A stretch of DNA of 29,826 nucleotides from Bacteroidota bacterium (lineage in GTDB: Bacteria; Bacteroidota; Bacteroidia; Flavobacteriales; Weeksellaceae), in NCBI GenBank assembly GCA_023388015.1, contig JAEWHB010000001.1:1-29826 (forward strand), written 5' to 3'. A program made the position numbers and the translations under genes. This document shows, in pieces, positions 23,954 through 29,826 of the stretch. Under the pieces are notes generated by a model. That model was given only the letters and a program-made list of their open reading frames with translations. It ran no database searches and had not been told where the DNA came from. Each line of letters opens with the position of its first letter. Position 1 is the stretch's first letter.

Positions 23954-25173
23954 GTTTCCTGCATTTCTTTTTGTTTAAAGTCTTCAGCTATTTTTACATA
24001 TCGCTTAAAAGTCGATTCCTTTTTGTGTCCGGTTATATTCCGCACAATCATTTCTTTCATTCCCAAAATCAGAGAATTGGTTACGAAAGTCTTACGAGCT
24101 GTATGGCTTGTGATGAGTTGGTACTTAGGAACTGTTTTATCAACTCTTTTATTTCCGCTAAATCGTGAAACAGTTGTAGGAGTGTTTATTTCAGTTTCTT
24201 TGCAACATTCTTTAATGTATTCATTGAATTTCTGTCCAGAAATAACTGGCAAGGGTTCGTAGATAGTGTTTTTGTATTTATTCAAGATTTCTTTTGCAAA
24301 CTTGTTTAAAGGAATTTCGTGGTCAATAGTTTTTGTTTTCTTGATATTGAGTTTGATGCTATCCTCAAAAATATGAGAAGGCTTCAATTGATATATATCT
24401 GAAAATCTTAATCCGGTAAAGCACCCAAAGCAATACGTGTCCCGAACGTGTTCTAATCTTTTATTATTAAATTCGTGATTATATAGTGTGAGTAGTTCAT
24501 GTTTGGTTAAATAGATAACTTCCTTTTCGTGGTCAAAGCTTTTAAATTTTTCAAATTTTCGATTTGTACTATATCCCCTATCAAATGACCATCTCAAGAA
24601 TGTTTTTAGTTGAGTAATTACTTTAGAAGCATAGTTGTTTGAAGCTCCTCGAACACTAAATGAATAAGAAATTAGTTCATCATAAAACAATTCATCAATA
24701 GACTCGAAATTTATACTTTGTTTTCTATAATTTTCAAAGTCCTTTAAATAATTGTACGTGGTATTATAGGTTCTGAGTGTGTTATATGAAAAAATAGCCC
24801 TAATAGAATCAATATATTGCTCAAAAGTTTTAAAAAAGTTTTGTTCTACAATTGGCTCACTGTTTTGTTTTAGAAGTTTCTGGACTGTGGCTTTATTTTG
24901 GGAGAGATTGTTCAATAAAATATGACGATTTATATTTTTTAACTTTGTGTCTGTATCGTCAATAATTTGATTGTACTCTAAATGAAAATTATAATCTTCA
25001 TTTTTTAAATTCGGCTTTATTCTTTGGTTTTTTGTGTTCCAATTTTTCTTAGAGCTTCTAACCTTTTGTATGTTGAATTTGATTCGTTCGCCATTTACAT
25101 ACACTGAACATTGAATAGGACACAGCCCATCTTTACTAATTATATCTTCTCTTAAATAATATTTAATTTGCAT
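23938..25173 (-). CDS. int: Tyrosine recombinase (site-specific integrase)
   Basis: A 411-aa integrase of the Bacteroidota ICE/IME type. It has an N-terminal arm-binding domain (about residues 1-90), a SAM-like core-binding domain (about 110-210) and a C-terminal catalytic domain. All catalytic residues are present: R256 (TGLRFSD), a lysine at about K279-K281, H357-x-x-R360 (HTARK), H383 (TGHKK) and the nucleophile Y392 (KRYVKI). It should catalyse integration into and, with a directionality factor, excision from tRNA-Leu. The gene lies 162 bp inside attR. A TAGATTTG box ends 7 bp before its ATG, so its leader is very short. Confidence 0.96.
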   Translation of the reverse strand: MQIKYYLREDIISKDGLCPIQCSVYVNGERIKFNIQKVRSSKKNWNTKNQRIKPNLKNEDYNFHLEYNQIIDDTDTKLKNINRHILLNNLSQNKATVQKLLKQNSEPIVEQNFFKTFEQYIDSIRAIFSYNTLRTYNTTYNYLKDFENYRKQSINFESIDELFYDELISYSFSVRGASNNYASKVITQLKTFLRWSFDRGYSTNRKFEKFKSFDHEKEVIYLTKHELLTLYNHEFNNKRLEHVRDTYCFGCFTGLRFSDIYQLKPSHIFEDSIKLNIKKTKTIDHEIPLNKFAKEILNKYKNTIYEPLPVISGQKFNEYIKECCKETEINTPTTVSRFSGNKRVDKTVPKYQLITSHTARKTFVTNSLILGMKEMIVRNITGHKKESTFKRYVKIAEDFKQKEMQETWDKI

Positions 25174-25180
25174 ATCAATA

Positions 25181-25188
25181 CAAATCTA
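25181..25188 (-). promoter_or_regulatory. -7 box of the integrase promoter
   Basis: TAGATTTG on the minus strand matches TAnnTTTG exactly and ends 7 bases before the ATG at 25173, giving a leaderless or nearly leaderless mRNA. The AGGGRCG pair (25206-25224) lies about 18 bp upstream, so an integrase bound there could repress its own gene. Confidence 0.6.
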
Positions 25189-25205
25189 TCAAAAAATATA
25201 AAATA

Positions 25206-25224
25206 AGGGGCGTTTTTAGGGACG
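25206..25224 (+). repeat. AGGGRCG pair inside attR, probable integrase arm sites
   Basis: AGGGGCG (25206-25212) and AGGGACG (25218-25224), 12 bp apart, 110 bp inside the attR core. They match the pair at 174-192 in heptamer sequence, spacing and strand. The order of the two variants is swapped. Confidence 0.6.
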
Positions 25225-25334
25225 GTTTATAAATTTTAATTCGTTTTTAAATCTTTAATGAAATTAAACAAATCCTTTTATTGTTGATATTAAAGCATTT
25301 AATTTTTATGAAATTCATTTAAAAATTTAAGAAC

Positions 25335-25350
25335 TCCGGCCTCGGGTACA
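25335..25350 (+). repeat. attR: second copy of the 16-bp core
   Basis: It is identical to 112-127. Here the repeat is an isolated tRNA fragment: the upstream DNA (AT-rich, element type) does not continue the tRNA body. It is followed within 3 bp by the displaced tRNA terminator and then by host genes. Confidence 0.93.
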
Positions 25351-25352
25351 AA

Positions 25353-25381
25353 GGAACTTTCTGTTGAAAGTTCCTTTTTTT
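25353..25381 (+). terminator. Original tRNA-Leu terminator, displaced to attR
   Basis: GGAACTTTC (25353-25361) and GAAAGTTCC (25366-25374) make a perfect 9-bp stem with a TGTT loop, followed by seven T. It starts two bases after the attR core, where a tRNA terminator would be before insertion. It also lies 22 bp past the stop of the minus-strand RimK-type gene and could end that transcript. Confidence 0.85.
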
Positions 25382-25396
25382 ATTTTCTAAATCTTA

Positions 25397-26785
25397 TTAT
25401 TTCTTTCCTTTTTTGACAAATCTTTTGGCAATATTATTTTCAATTGCCTTTATGATTTCGAGTGCGATGTCTTTCCCCGTTGCGCCTTCAATTCCTTCCA
25501 ATCCCGGAGAGGAATTCACTTCGAGAAGCAAAGGTCCTTTTGCCGAACGGATCAAATCCACGCCTGCCACATCCAATCCCATTGCTTTGGCTGCCGCTAT
25601 CGCTAATTTGCGTTCTTCTTTGGTTATTTTCACAAGCGAACCGGTTCCGCCTAAGTGAATATTCGCCCGGAATTCGCCCGGAGGCGCTTCACGCTGCATT
25701 GCCGCCACCACTTTGCCGTTGATGACAAAACATCTCAGGTCTTTCCCGTTAGCTTCTTTGATGAATTCCTGAACCAAAATATTGGCATTCAAACTCTTAA
25801 AGGCATTGATTACCGATTCGGCTGCTTTTTTGGTTTCGGCCAAAACAACACCTTTTCCTTGTGTTCCTTCCAGAAGTTTGACAATCAGTGGAGAACCGCC
25901 CACCATTTTGATCAAATCATTGGTATCAAGTGGCGAATTGGCAAAACCTGTAATCGGGATATCCAGTCCGCTGTTTAATAATAATTGAAGCGAATATAAT
26001 TTGTCACGCGAATGCGTAATGGCCGAGGCGTTGTTCAAAGCATAAGCACCCAATGACTCAAACTGACGGGTAAGTGCACAACCATAATAAGTCATACTAG
26101 GTCGAATTCTGGGAATCACCGCATCCAAATCATTAAGAGTCCTTCCGCCCCGATAATGGACTTCGGGTGTTTTGGCATCTAACTTTATGTAACATTGACT
26201 GATGTTGAAAAATTCAATGTGATGACCTAACTGTTCGCCTGCTTCAATAATCCGTTGATTGCTGTACAATTCGGGATTACTGGCAAGCAACCCAATTTTC
26301 AATCCCTGAATGTTTTCAACACCTTTGGTATAAAATGCTTCTGCTTCTTCTTTGGCAAGTTGTCCGAACAAAAAACGGCTTTCGGGATCGACAAGCATCT
26401 TTCCTCTCATCGCTTCTCGCCCGAGCAACATACGATAGCCCATTGAATCACGGTCGGTAAGCGAAACTTCAATTTCCCAAACTTCTTCCTTGACTTTCAA
26501 AGTGGTTTTGATGACATAACGCGATTCGCGGTTGCCGGTTGAACTTTTGATAATCCGCCTGTCCACAACGGGCGCCTCGCAGTGTACGACTCTTTTCCCG
26601 TCGTACTGCAAGGGATATACATCAAAAGAAACCCAGCTTTCGCCGTTTCTCTGAAAAGGCAAAATATTAACGGCATGTAGTGCAGAAGTCTTGGCTCCGC
26701 TGTCCACACGCACTTTGATGGTTGGAACACCTAATTCGGGAAGAGAAACCCATTCCTCGCTTCCCGCTACCATTTTATTGTTCAT
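25397..26785 (-). CDS. DUF785 (RimB-like)-RimK fusion, ATP-grasp ligase
   Basis: A 462-aa fusion. Residues 1-145 are a retropepsin-like DUF785/RimB domain (VDSGAKTSALH with the aspartate, then YRMLLGREAM). Residues about 160-455 are a RimK-type ATP-grasp alpha-L-glutamate ligase. That part has KLLEGTQGKGV in the ATP-binding region, GVDLIRSAKGPLLLEVN and the catalytic tail SSPGLEGIEGATG. RimK enzymes add glutamate to ribosomal protein S6 or related substrates; RimB-like partners are proposed proteases. Both activities in one chain are common in Bacteroidota. It is a host gene, richer in G+C than the element, and diverges from the TolC-family gene. Confidence 0.9.
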   Translation of the reverse strand: MNNKMVAGSEEWVSLPELGVPTIKVRVDSGAKTSALHAVNILPFQRNGESWVSFDVYPLQYDGKRVVHCEAPVVDRRIIKSSTGNRESRYVIKTTLKVKEEVWEIEVSLTDRDSMGYRMLLGREAMRGKMLVDPESRFLFGQLAKEEAEAFYTKGVENIQGLKIGLLASNPELYSNQRIIEAGEQLGHHIEFFNISQCYIKLDAKTPEVHYRGGRTLNDLDAVIPRIRPSMTYYGCALTRQFESLGAYALNNASAITHSRDKLYSLQLLLNSGLDIPITGFANSPLDTNDLIKMVGGSPLIVKLLEGTQGKGVVLAETKKAAESVINAFKSLNANILVQEFIKEANGKDLRCFVINGKVVAAMQREAPPGEFRANIHLGGTGSLVKITKEERKLAIAAAKAMGLDVAGVDLIRSAKGPLLLEVNSSPGLEGIEGATGKDIALEIIKAIENNIAKRFVKKGKK

Positions 26786-26854
26786 TCCGAAATTAAATTT
26801 TATACGAATATAATTGAACTAACTTAAATTTTAGATCAAGAATTCAAATCTTAG

Positions 26855-26862
26855 TAGTTTTG
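26855..26862 (+). promoter_or_regulatory. -7 box of the TolC-family gene
   Basis: TAGTTTTG is an exact TAnnTTTG match 48 bases before the ATG at 26911. A frame open from TTG at 26860 overlaps this box and is therefore unlikely to be used. Confidence 0.55.
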
Positions 26863-26910
26863 TGTAACAATTTTACAAAGCTGTGTACAAATAAAGTACT
26901 TGGAGAAATT

Positions 26911-28233
26911 ATGAAAAAGCTTTTGATACTAACATTTTTGACGTTTCTGACTGCGGTTTCTGCCCAGAAAAAATGGACACTCGCAGAGTGTGTTGAACAC
27001 GCTGCCGAAAAAAACCTGACGGTTCAGCAAAGCAGAATCAACGAAGAATTATCGGCAAATGATTTAGAATATGCCAACAACCAATGGCTTCCGACTTCAA
27101 GGGGTTATTTTGATAATTCCCTTACGATTGGAACCCATCATCCTACCATTGACAAAGGATATCAGCAATACAGTAATAATTTGGGTGTAAATTCTTCCAT
27201 TACCATTTACAACGGCGGTTTGCTGAATCTGAACAAAGAAAAAGCCGGTTTGGTAGTGGATTCTTATAAATTTCAGACCGAAAGTGTTATCAATGATGTT
27301 TCGCTTTTAGTGGTAAATTATTATCTGAATATTGTCCTGAACCGCGAATTGCTGATGATTGCGGAAGGTAATTTAGAACTCACCGAACAGCAACTGGATC
27401 GTTCTCAGAAATTATTTGAAAACGGAAGAATCGCTCGTGCAGATTTGGTGCAAGCAGAAGCTAATGTAGCGCAGGATAAGAAAAACGTTGCCGATGCAAA
27501 AATTGAAGTGGAAAGAGCCTTGTTTAATTTAGCAACTTTGCTTCAACTTCCTGATTACCGAGAATTTGACATTGCAACTGTAACACTTCCAGACGATATA
27601 AGTCTGGGTCTTTACGATATGAATCAGGTGTTGGAAACCGCTTATTCGCAACAACCTGCTGTAAAAAAGGCCGAAGTTGATGTGGAAGCAGCTGAAAAGG
27701 ACATTGAAATTGCCCGAACTGGATTCAAACCAAGCATTACCGGAAGTTATAATCTCGGCACAAATTACATCGACTATTTCAACAAAGGATTGATGACCGA
27801 TGCTTGGCTGAGTCAATGGCACGAAAACATTACCAATGTTTTTGGCGTAAATGTCAGCATCCCGATTTTTGAAAAATTCAACAATAAACTGAATGTTCAG
27901 AAGGCACAAATCAGTGAGTCACTGGCGCAAAATGCTTTGGAACAACAAAAACAAACCATTCGCGAAAATGTTCAGGAAGCTTATTTCAATGCTAATTCTT
28001 CTTATCAGGCCTATGAAGCTGCCCAAGAAAGCGTTCGTTCCAGCGAATTATCGGCTGATTTTGCCCAAAGAAGCTTCGAAGCAGGAATTCTGAATATTTA
28101 CGATCTGAACATTGCCCGAAACAATCTGGTTGTGGCGCAATCTCAGATGGCCCAAGCAAAATACAATTTCATTTTCCGAATGAAAGTTCTGGATTTTTAT
28201 GCCGGACGACCGTTAATGGAAGAATTGGAATAA
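26911..28233 (+). CDS. TolC-family outer-membrane efflux protein
   Basis: A 440-aa outer-membrane channel protein. The signal peptide is MKKLLILTFLTFLTAVSAQ, with likely cleavage after Ala18. WTLAECVEHAAEKNL is the usual opening of the family, followed by two OEP repeats with long coiled-coil helices (about residues 160-230 and 330-410) and a conserved GRIARADLVQAEANVAQD. It forms the exit duct of tripartite efflux or type I secretion systems. No pump or adaptor gene is adjacent in the window. The ATG at 26911 is chosen because it directly begins the signal peptide, although the frame is open further upstream. Confidence 0.92.
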   Translation: MKKLLILTFLTFLTAVSAQKKWTLAECVEHAAEKNLTVQQSRINEELSANDLEYANNQWLPTSRGYFDNSLTIGTHHPTIDKGYQQYSNNLGVNSSITIYNGGLLNLNKEKAGLVVDSYKFQTESVINDVSLLVVNYYLNIVLNRELLMIAEGNLELTEQQLDRSQKLFENGRIARADLVQAEANVAQDKKNVADAKIEVERALFNLATLLQLPDYREFDIATVTLPDDISLGLYDMNQVLETAYSQQPAVKKAEVDVEAAEKDIEIARTGFKPSITGSYNLGTNYIDYFNKGLMTDAWLSQWHENITNVFGVNVSIPIFEKFNNKLNVQKAQISESLAQNALEQQKQTIRENVQEAYFNANSSYQAYEAAQESVRSSELSADFAQRSFEAGILNIYDLNIARNNLVVAQSQMAQAKYNFIFRMKVLDFYAGRPLMEELE

Positions 28234-28330
28234 GTCTAAAGCCTCCCCTAACCTTCCATCCGCGTGTCGGACGACAAGAATGAGAGGAATTTTGAACTTA
28301 TAATTTAAACAACACCAATCAATTTATTCT
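28234..28330. other. Intergenic stretch with a REP-like degenerate repeat
   Basis: It contains AAGCCTCCCCTAACC and later GAGAGGAATTTTGAAC, which look like the two flanks of a short dispersed intergenic repeat seen in flavobacterial genomes. A small GTCG-GA-CGAC stem lies between them. It may serve as the TolC-family transcript end. The identification is from memory and weak. Confidence 0.3.
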
Positions 28331-28338
28331 TAACTTTG
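28331..28338 (+). promoter_or_regulatory. -7 box of the RelB/RelE-like pair
   Basis: TAACTTTG matches TAnnTTTG exactly, 19 bases before the antitoxin ATG at 28358. Confidence 0.6.
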
Positions 28339-28357
28339 TAGGAAACGCATAATCATT

Positions 28358-28564
28358 ATGCTAGCTGAAAAAACCACATACATAACCGATAAAAAAGGAA
28401 AAAGAATTTCAGTCATTCTTCCAATTGAAGAATATGAACGGATTTTGACTAAATTGGAAGAACTGGAAGACATTCGTCTGTATGACGAAGCTAAAAAAGA
28501 AGATGATGGGGAACGCATTTTGTTTTCTGATTATTTAAAAAAACGACAAGCAGACAATGCCTGA
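28358..28564 (+). CDS. RelB/Phd-like antitoxin
   Basis: A 68-aa antitoxin-like protein. The N-terminus TTYITDKKGKRISVILPIEEYERIL resembles the Phd/RelB-type DNA-binding fold, and the acidic C-terminal half (LEELEDIRLYDEAKKEDDGE) would wrap the toxin. The gene ends in ATGCCTGA, where the toxin ATG (28557) lies within the antitoxin gene. With its partner damaged it may be an orphan, possibly still an autorepressor. Confidence 0.82.
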   Translation: MLAEKTTYITDKKGKRISVILPIEEYERILTKLEELEDIRLYDEAKKEDDGERILFSDYLKKRQADNA

Positions 28565-28813
28565 ATTCACGATTGTCTTGTCAAAAAAGCTCAGAAACAG
28601 TTAGACAAATTGACTGATCACATTGCTAATCCTATTTTTGATGCTATTGCTGAGTTAGCATTTGAACCTCGTCCCCGAGGTTATAAAAAACTAAAAGGCA
28701 GAAGTGGTTACAGAATCAGAGTGGGAGATTACCGCATTATTTATGAAATAATTGACAAAGAACTTATCATCGACGTAATTGCAATCGGCCATCGAAAAGA
28801 CATTTATGAATAA
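28557..28813 (+). pseudogene. RelE-like toxin gene, frameshifted in an A-run
   Basis: Reading from the ATG at 28557 gives MPEFTIVLSKKLRNS and a stop at 28602-28604. One more A in the six-A run at 28583-28588 would continue the frame as LSKKAQKQLDKL into the RelE body at 28610-28813. That body keeps GYKKLKGRSGYRIRVGDYRIIYEI and GHRKDIYE, the RelE/ParE core. So the toxin is broken by a one-base loss, or the sequence has a homopolymer error, or frameshifting restores it. No good start codon in the downstream frame has the right spacing; only TTG at 28610 is available. Confidence 0.82.
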
Positions 28814-28841
28814 ATTCTCCCATTGGGTTTATTTTTCTGTC

Positions 28842-28849
28842 TAAATTTG
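28842..28849 (+). promoter_or_regulatory. -7 box of the tsaB promoter
   Basis: TAAATTTG matches TAnnTTTG exactly and lies 43 bases before the ATG at 28893. ATTG at 28822-28825 is a possible but close-spaced -33 element. Confidence 0.55.
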
Positions 28850-28892
28850 TCCGCACAACGGAATTTACAATAGACATTATAAAAATTAAAAG

Positions 28893-29564
28893 ATGACAAT
28901 TCTTCATCTCGAAACTTCCACCAAAAACTGTTCGGTTGCGATTTCCCGTAATGGCGAATTGCATTGCCTCTGCGAAGAATACGATGAAAATTACGGTCAT
29001 TCCGAAAAATTACATCAGTTTGTGAACTGGGCACTGGAAGGAGCTGAAATTTCCCTGAATGAAATCGATGCGGTCTGCGTTTCCAAAGGCCCGGGAAGTT
29101 ATACGGGATTACGAATTGGCGTTTCGGCGGCAAAAGGATTTTGTTTTGGACTGAATATTCCGATGCTTTCCTTGAATTCCTTGGAAATTCTGGCACAAAG
29201 CCAAATCAATAAAGGTTTTGATTTGATTATTCCGATGATCGATGCGCGAAGAATGGAGGTTTACACCGCTGTTTTTGATACTTCAGGCCAAATTATTTCG
29301 GAAATTGAAGCTAAAATTCTTGATGAAAATTCTTTTCAGGAATTGGCCGATCAAAAAATTGTATTCGTAGGCGACGGCGTTGAAAAAAGCAAATCAATTT
29401 TGAATTTACCCCATGCAGAATTCATCGATAATTCGCATCCTTCCGCCAAAAATATGATGGAACTGGCCGAAAAGAAATTTGAAGAAAAATTATTTGAAGA
29501 TGTTGCCTACTTTGAACCTTTTTATTTGAAAGAATTTATGACCGGTGCGAAGAAAAAACCCTAG
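28893..29564 (+). CDS. tsaB: TsaB, tRNA threonylcarbamoyladenosine (t6A) biosynthesis
   Basis: A 223-aa TsaB (YeaZ). ILHLETSTKNCSVAI is the family's start, and GPGSYTGLRIGVSAAKG (about residues 71-87) is its signature. TsaB is the non-catalytic partner that activates TsaD in making t6A37 on ANN-decoding tRNAs, in the cytoplasm. Length is normal. It is an essential host gene in most bacteria, which supports the view that this side is chromosomal. It is followed after 42 bp by the partial lyase gene on the same strand. Confidence 0.93.
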   Translation: MTILHLETSTKNCSVAISRNGELHCLCEEYDENYGHSEKLHQFVNWALEGAEISLNEIDAVCVSKGPGSYTGLRIGVSAAKGFCFGLNIPMLSLNSLEILAQSQINKGFDLIIPMIDARRMEVYTAVFDTSGQIISEIEAKILDENSFQELADQKIVFVGDGVEKSKSILNLPHAEFIDNSHPSAKNMMELAEKKFEEKLFEDVAYFEPFYLKEFMTGAKKKP

Positions 29565-29606
29565 TCAGAAAAACTTTATAAATTTAGCAAGCAAAAAAAT
29601 ACAGAA

Positions 29607-29826
29607 ATGGAATTACCCTGGGCGGAGCCTTATAAAATCAAAATGACGGAAGAAATCTTCACATCAAGTCGTGAAGAAAGAGAAAAATGGATCGAAGAAG
29701 CCGGATTTAACCTTTTCAATTTATCGAGCGACAAAGTTTACATTGACCTTTTGACCGATAGCGGAACCGGTTCGATGTCCGATCGGCAATGGGCAGAAAT
29801 GATGCTCGGTGACGAAAGTTATGCGG
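29607..29826 (+). CDS. Tyrosine phenol-lyase/tryptophanase-type lyase, 5' part
   Basis: The first 73 codons of a PLP-dependent beta-eliminating lyase; the gene runs off the window. EPYKIKMTEEIF, then YIDLLTDSGTGSMSDRQW and MMLGDESYA match the N-terminal region of tyrosine phenol-lyase and tryptophanase. SMSDRQWAEMMLGDE is nearer to tyrosine phenol-lyase. Such enzymes split tyrosine or tryptophan to phenol or indole plus pyruvate and ammonia. The specificity cannot be decided from this part. Confidence 0.85.
   Translation, partial: MELPWAEPYKIKMTEEIFTSSREEREKWIEEAGFNLFNLSSDKVYIDLLTDSGTGSMSDRQWAEMMLGDESYA

Larger units (their letters stand above)
112..25350. mobile_element. Integrative mobilizable element, about 25.2 kb, in tRNA-Leu
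   Basis: The element is bounded by a perfect 16-bp direct repeat of the tRNA-Leu 3' end. A complete tyrosine integrase is at the right end, pointing inward, with a mob accessory/relaxase pair and oriT-like hairpins at the left and a Rep_3 initiator and HTH protein near the right. No VirB/Tra secretion or coupling-protein genes are present, so it would need a helper conjugation system. The cargo is defensive: type I restriction-modification, a split type II short CBASS, and two AbiE-like toxin-antitoxin pairs. Flanking DNA on the right is visibly more G+C rich and carries housekeeping genes. That the element excises as a circle is inferred from the family, not seen. Confidence 0.9.

Noticed and set aside
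25413..25988. Plus-strand open frames inside the RimK-type gene
   Set aside because: They lie opposite a clearly conserved coding frame in higher-G+C DNA, where shadow frames are expected.
26860..26910. Upstream TTG start for the TolC-family protein
   Set aside because: It overlaps the -7 box and would put 17 residues before a clear signal peptide starting at 26911.

Overview
The window looks like a chromosome segment of a member of the Bacteroidota, most likely a Flavobacterium-like organism. The DNA is AT-rich, promoters carry the TAnnTTTG -7 box of this phylum, and Shine-Dalgarno sequences are generally absent. The core genes at the right end are a DUF785-RimK fusion, a TolC-family protein, TsaB and a tyrosine phenol-lyase/tryptophanase-type lyase. 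They are richer in G+C than the DNA to their left.

Most of the window (about 112-25350) is one integrated mobile element inserted in the 3' end of a tRNA-Leu(CAA) gene (42-125). A perfect 16-bp direct repeat of the tRNA 3' end marks both junctions (112-127 and 25335-25350). A complete tyrosine recombinase gene sits just inside the right junction. The element has a BfmA/BtgA-like accessory protein, a BtgB/DUF5712-like relaxase with a hairpin-rich oriT candidate, a Rep_3-type initiator, an excisionase-like HTH protein and a four-copy iteron array. It has no conjugative pilus or coupling-protein genes. I read it as an integrative mobilizable element (IME) of about 25.2 kb. It replaces the terminator of the tRNA gene with its own and leaves the original one stranded at attR.

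Layout: 128-475 iterons and small palindromes; 476-1614 (minus) XRE + AbiEii-like toxin-antitoxin pair; 1615-2037 operator and oriT candidate; 2038-4108 (plus) mobilization genes and a PPP-type phosphoesterase; 4125-5822 (minus) three poorly known genes, one a degenerate SNase-like lipoprotein; 5823-6179 a 115-nt nested hairpin; 6180-21111 (plus) the defence block; 21130-22640 (minus) small protein, Rep and HTH; 22754-25173 (minus) unknown protein and integrase.

The defence block is the notable part. A type I restriction-modification locus (half-size hsdS, hsdM, full hsdS, Schlafen-AlbA protein, hsdR, YgjP-like metallopeptidase) is interleaved with a split CBASS. The cGAS-like CD-NTase, an E2-only conjugating enzyme and a metallophosphoesterase sit between hsdM and the full hsdS. 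The HNH-SAVED effector (Cap5) and an unknown small protein sit after that hsdS, joined by 4-bp start/stop overlaps. A second AbiE-like pair with its own promoter separates the two CBASS halves. Signal synthesis (CD-NTase + E2) and signal reception (Cap5) are thus about 4 kb apart but in one transcription direction, with the specificity subunit translationally coupled to the effector.

Right of attR lie host genes, including a RelB/RelE-type pair whose toxin is broken by a one-base change in an A-run.
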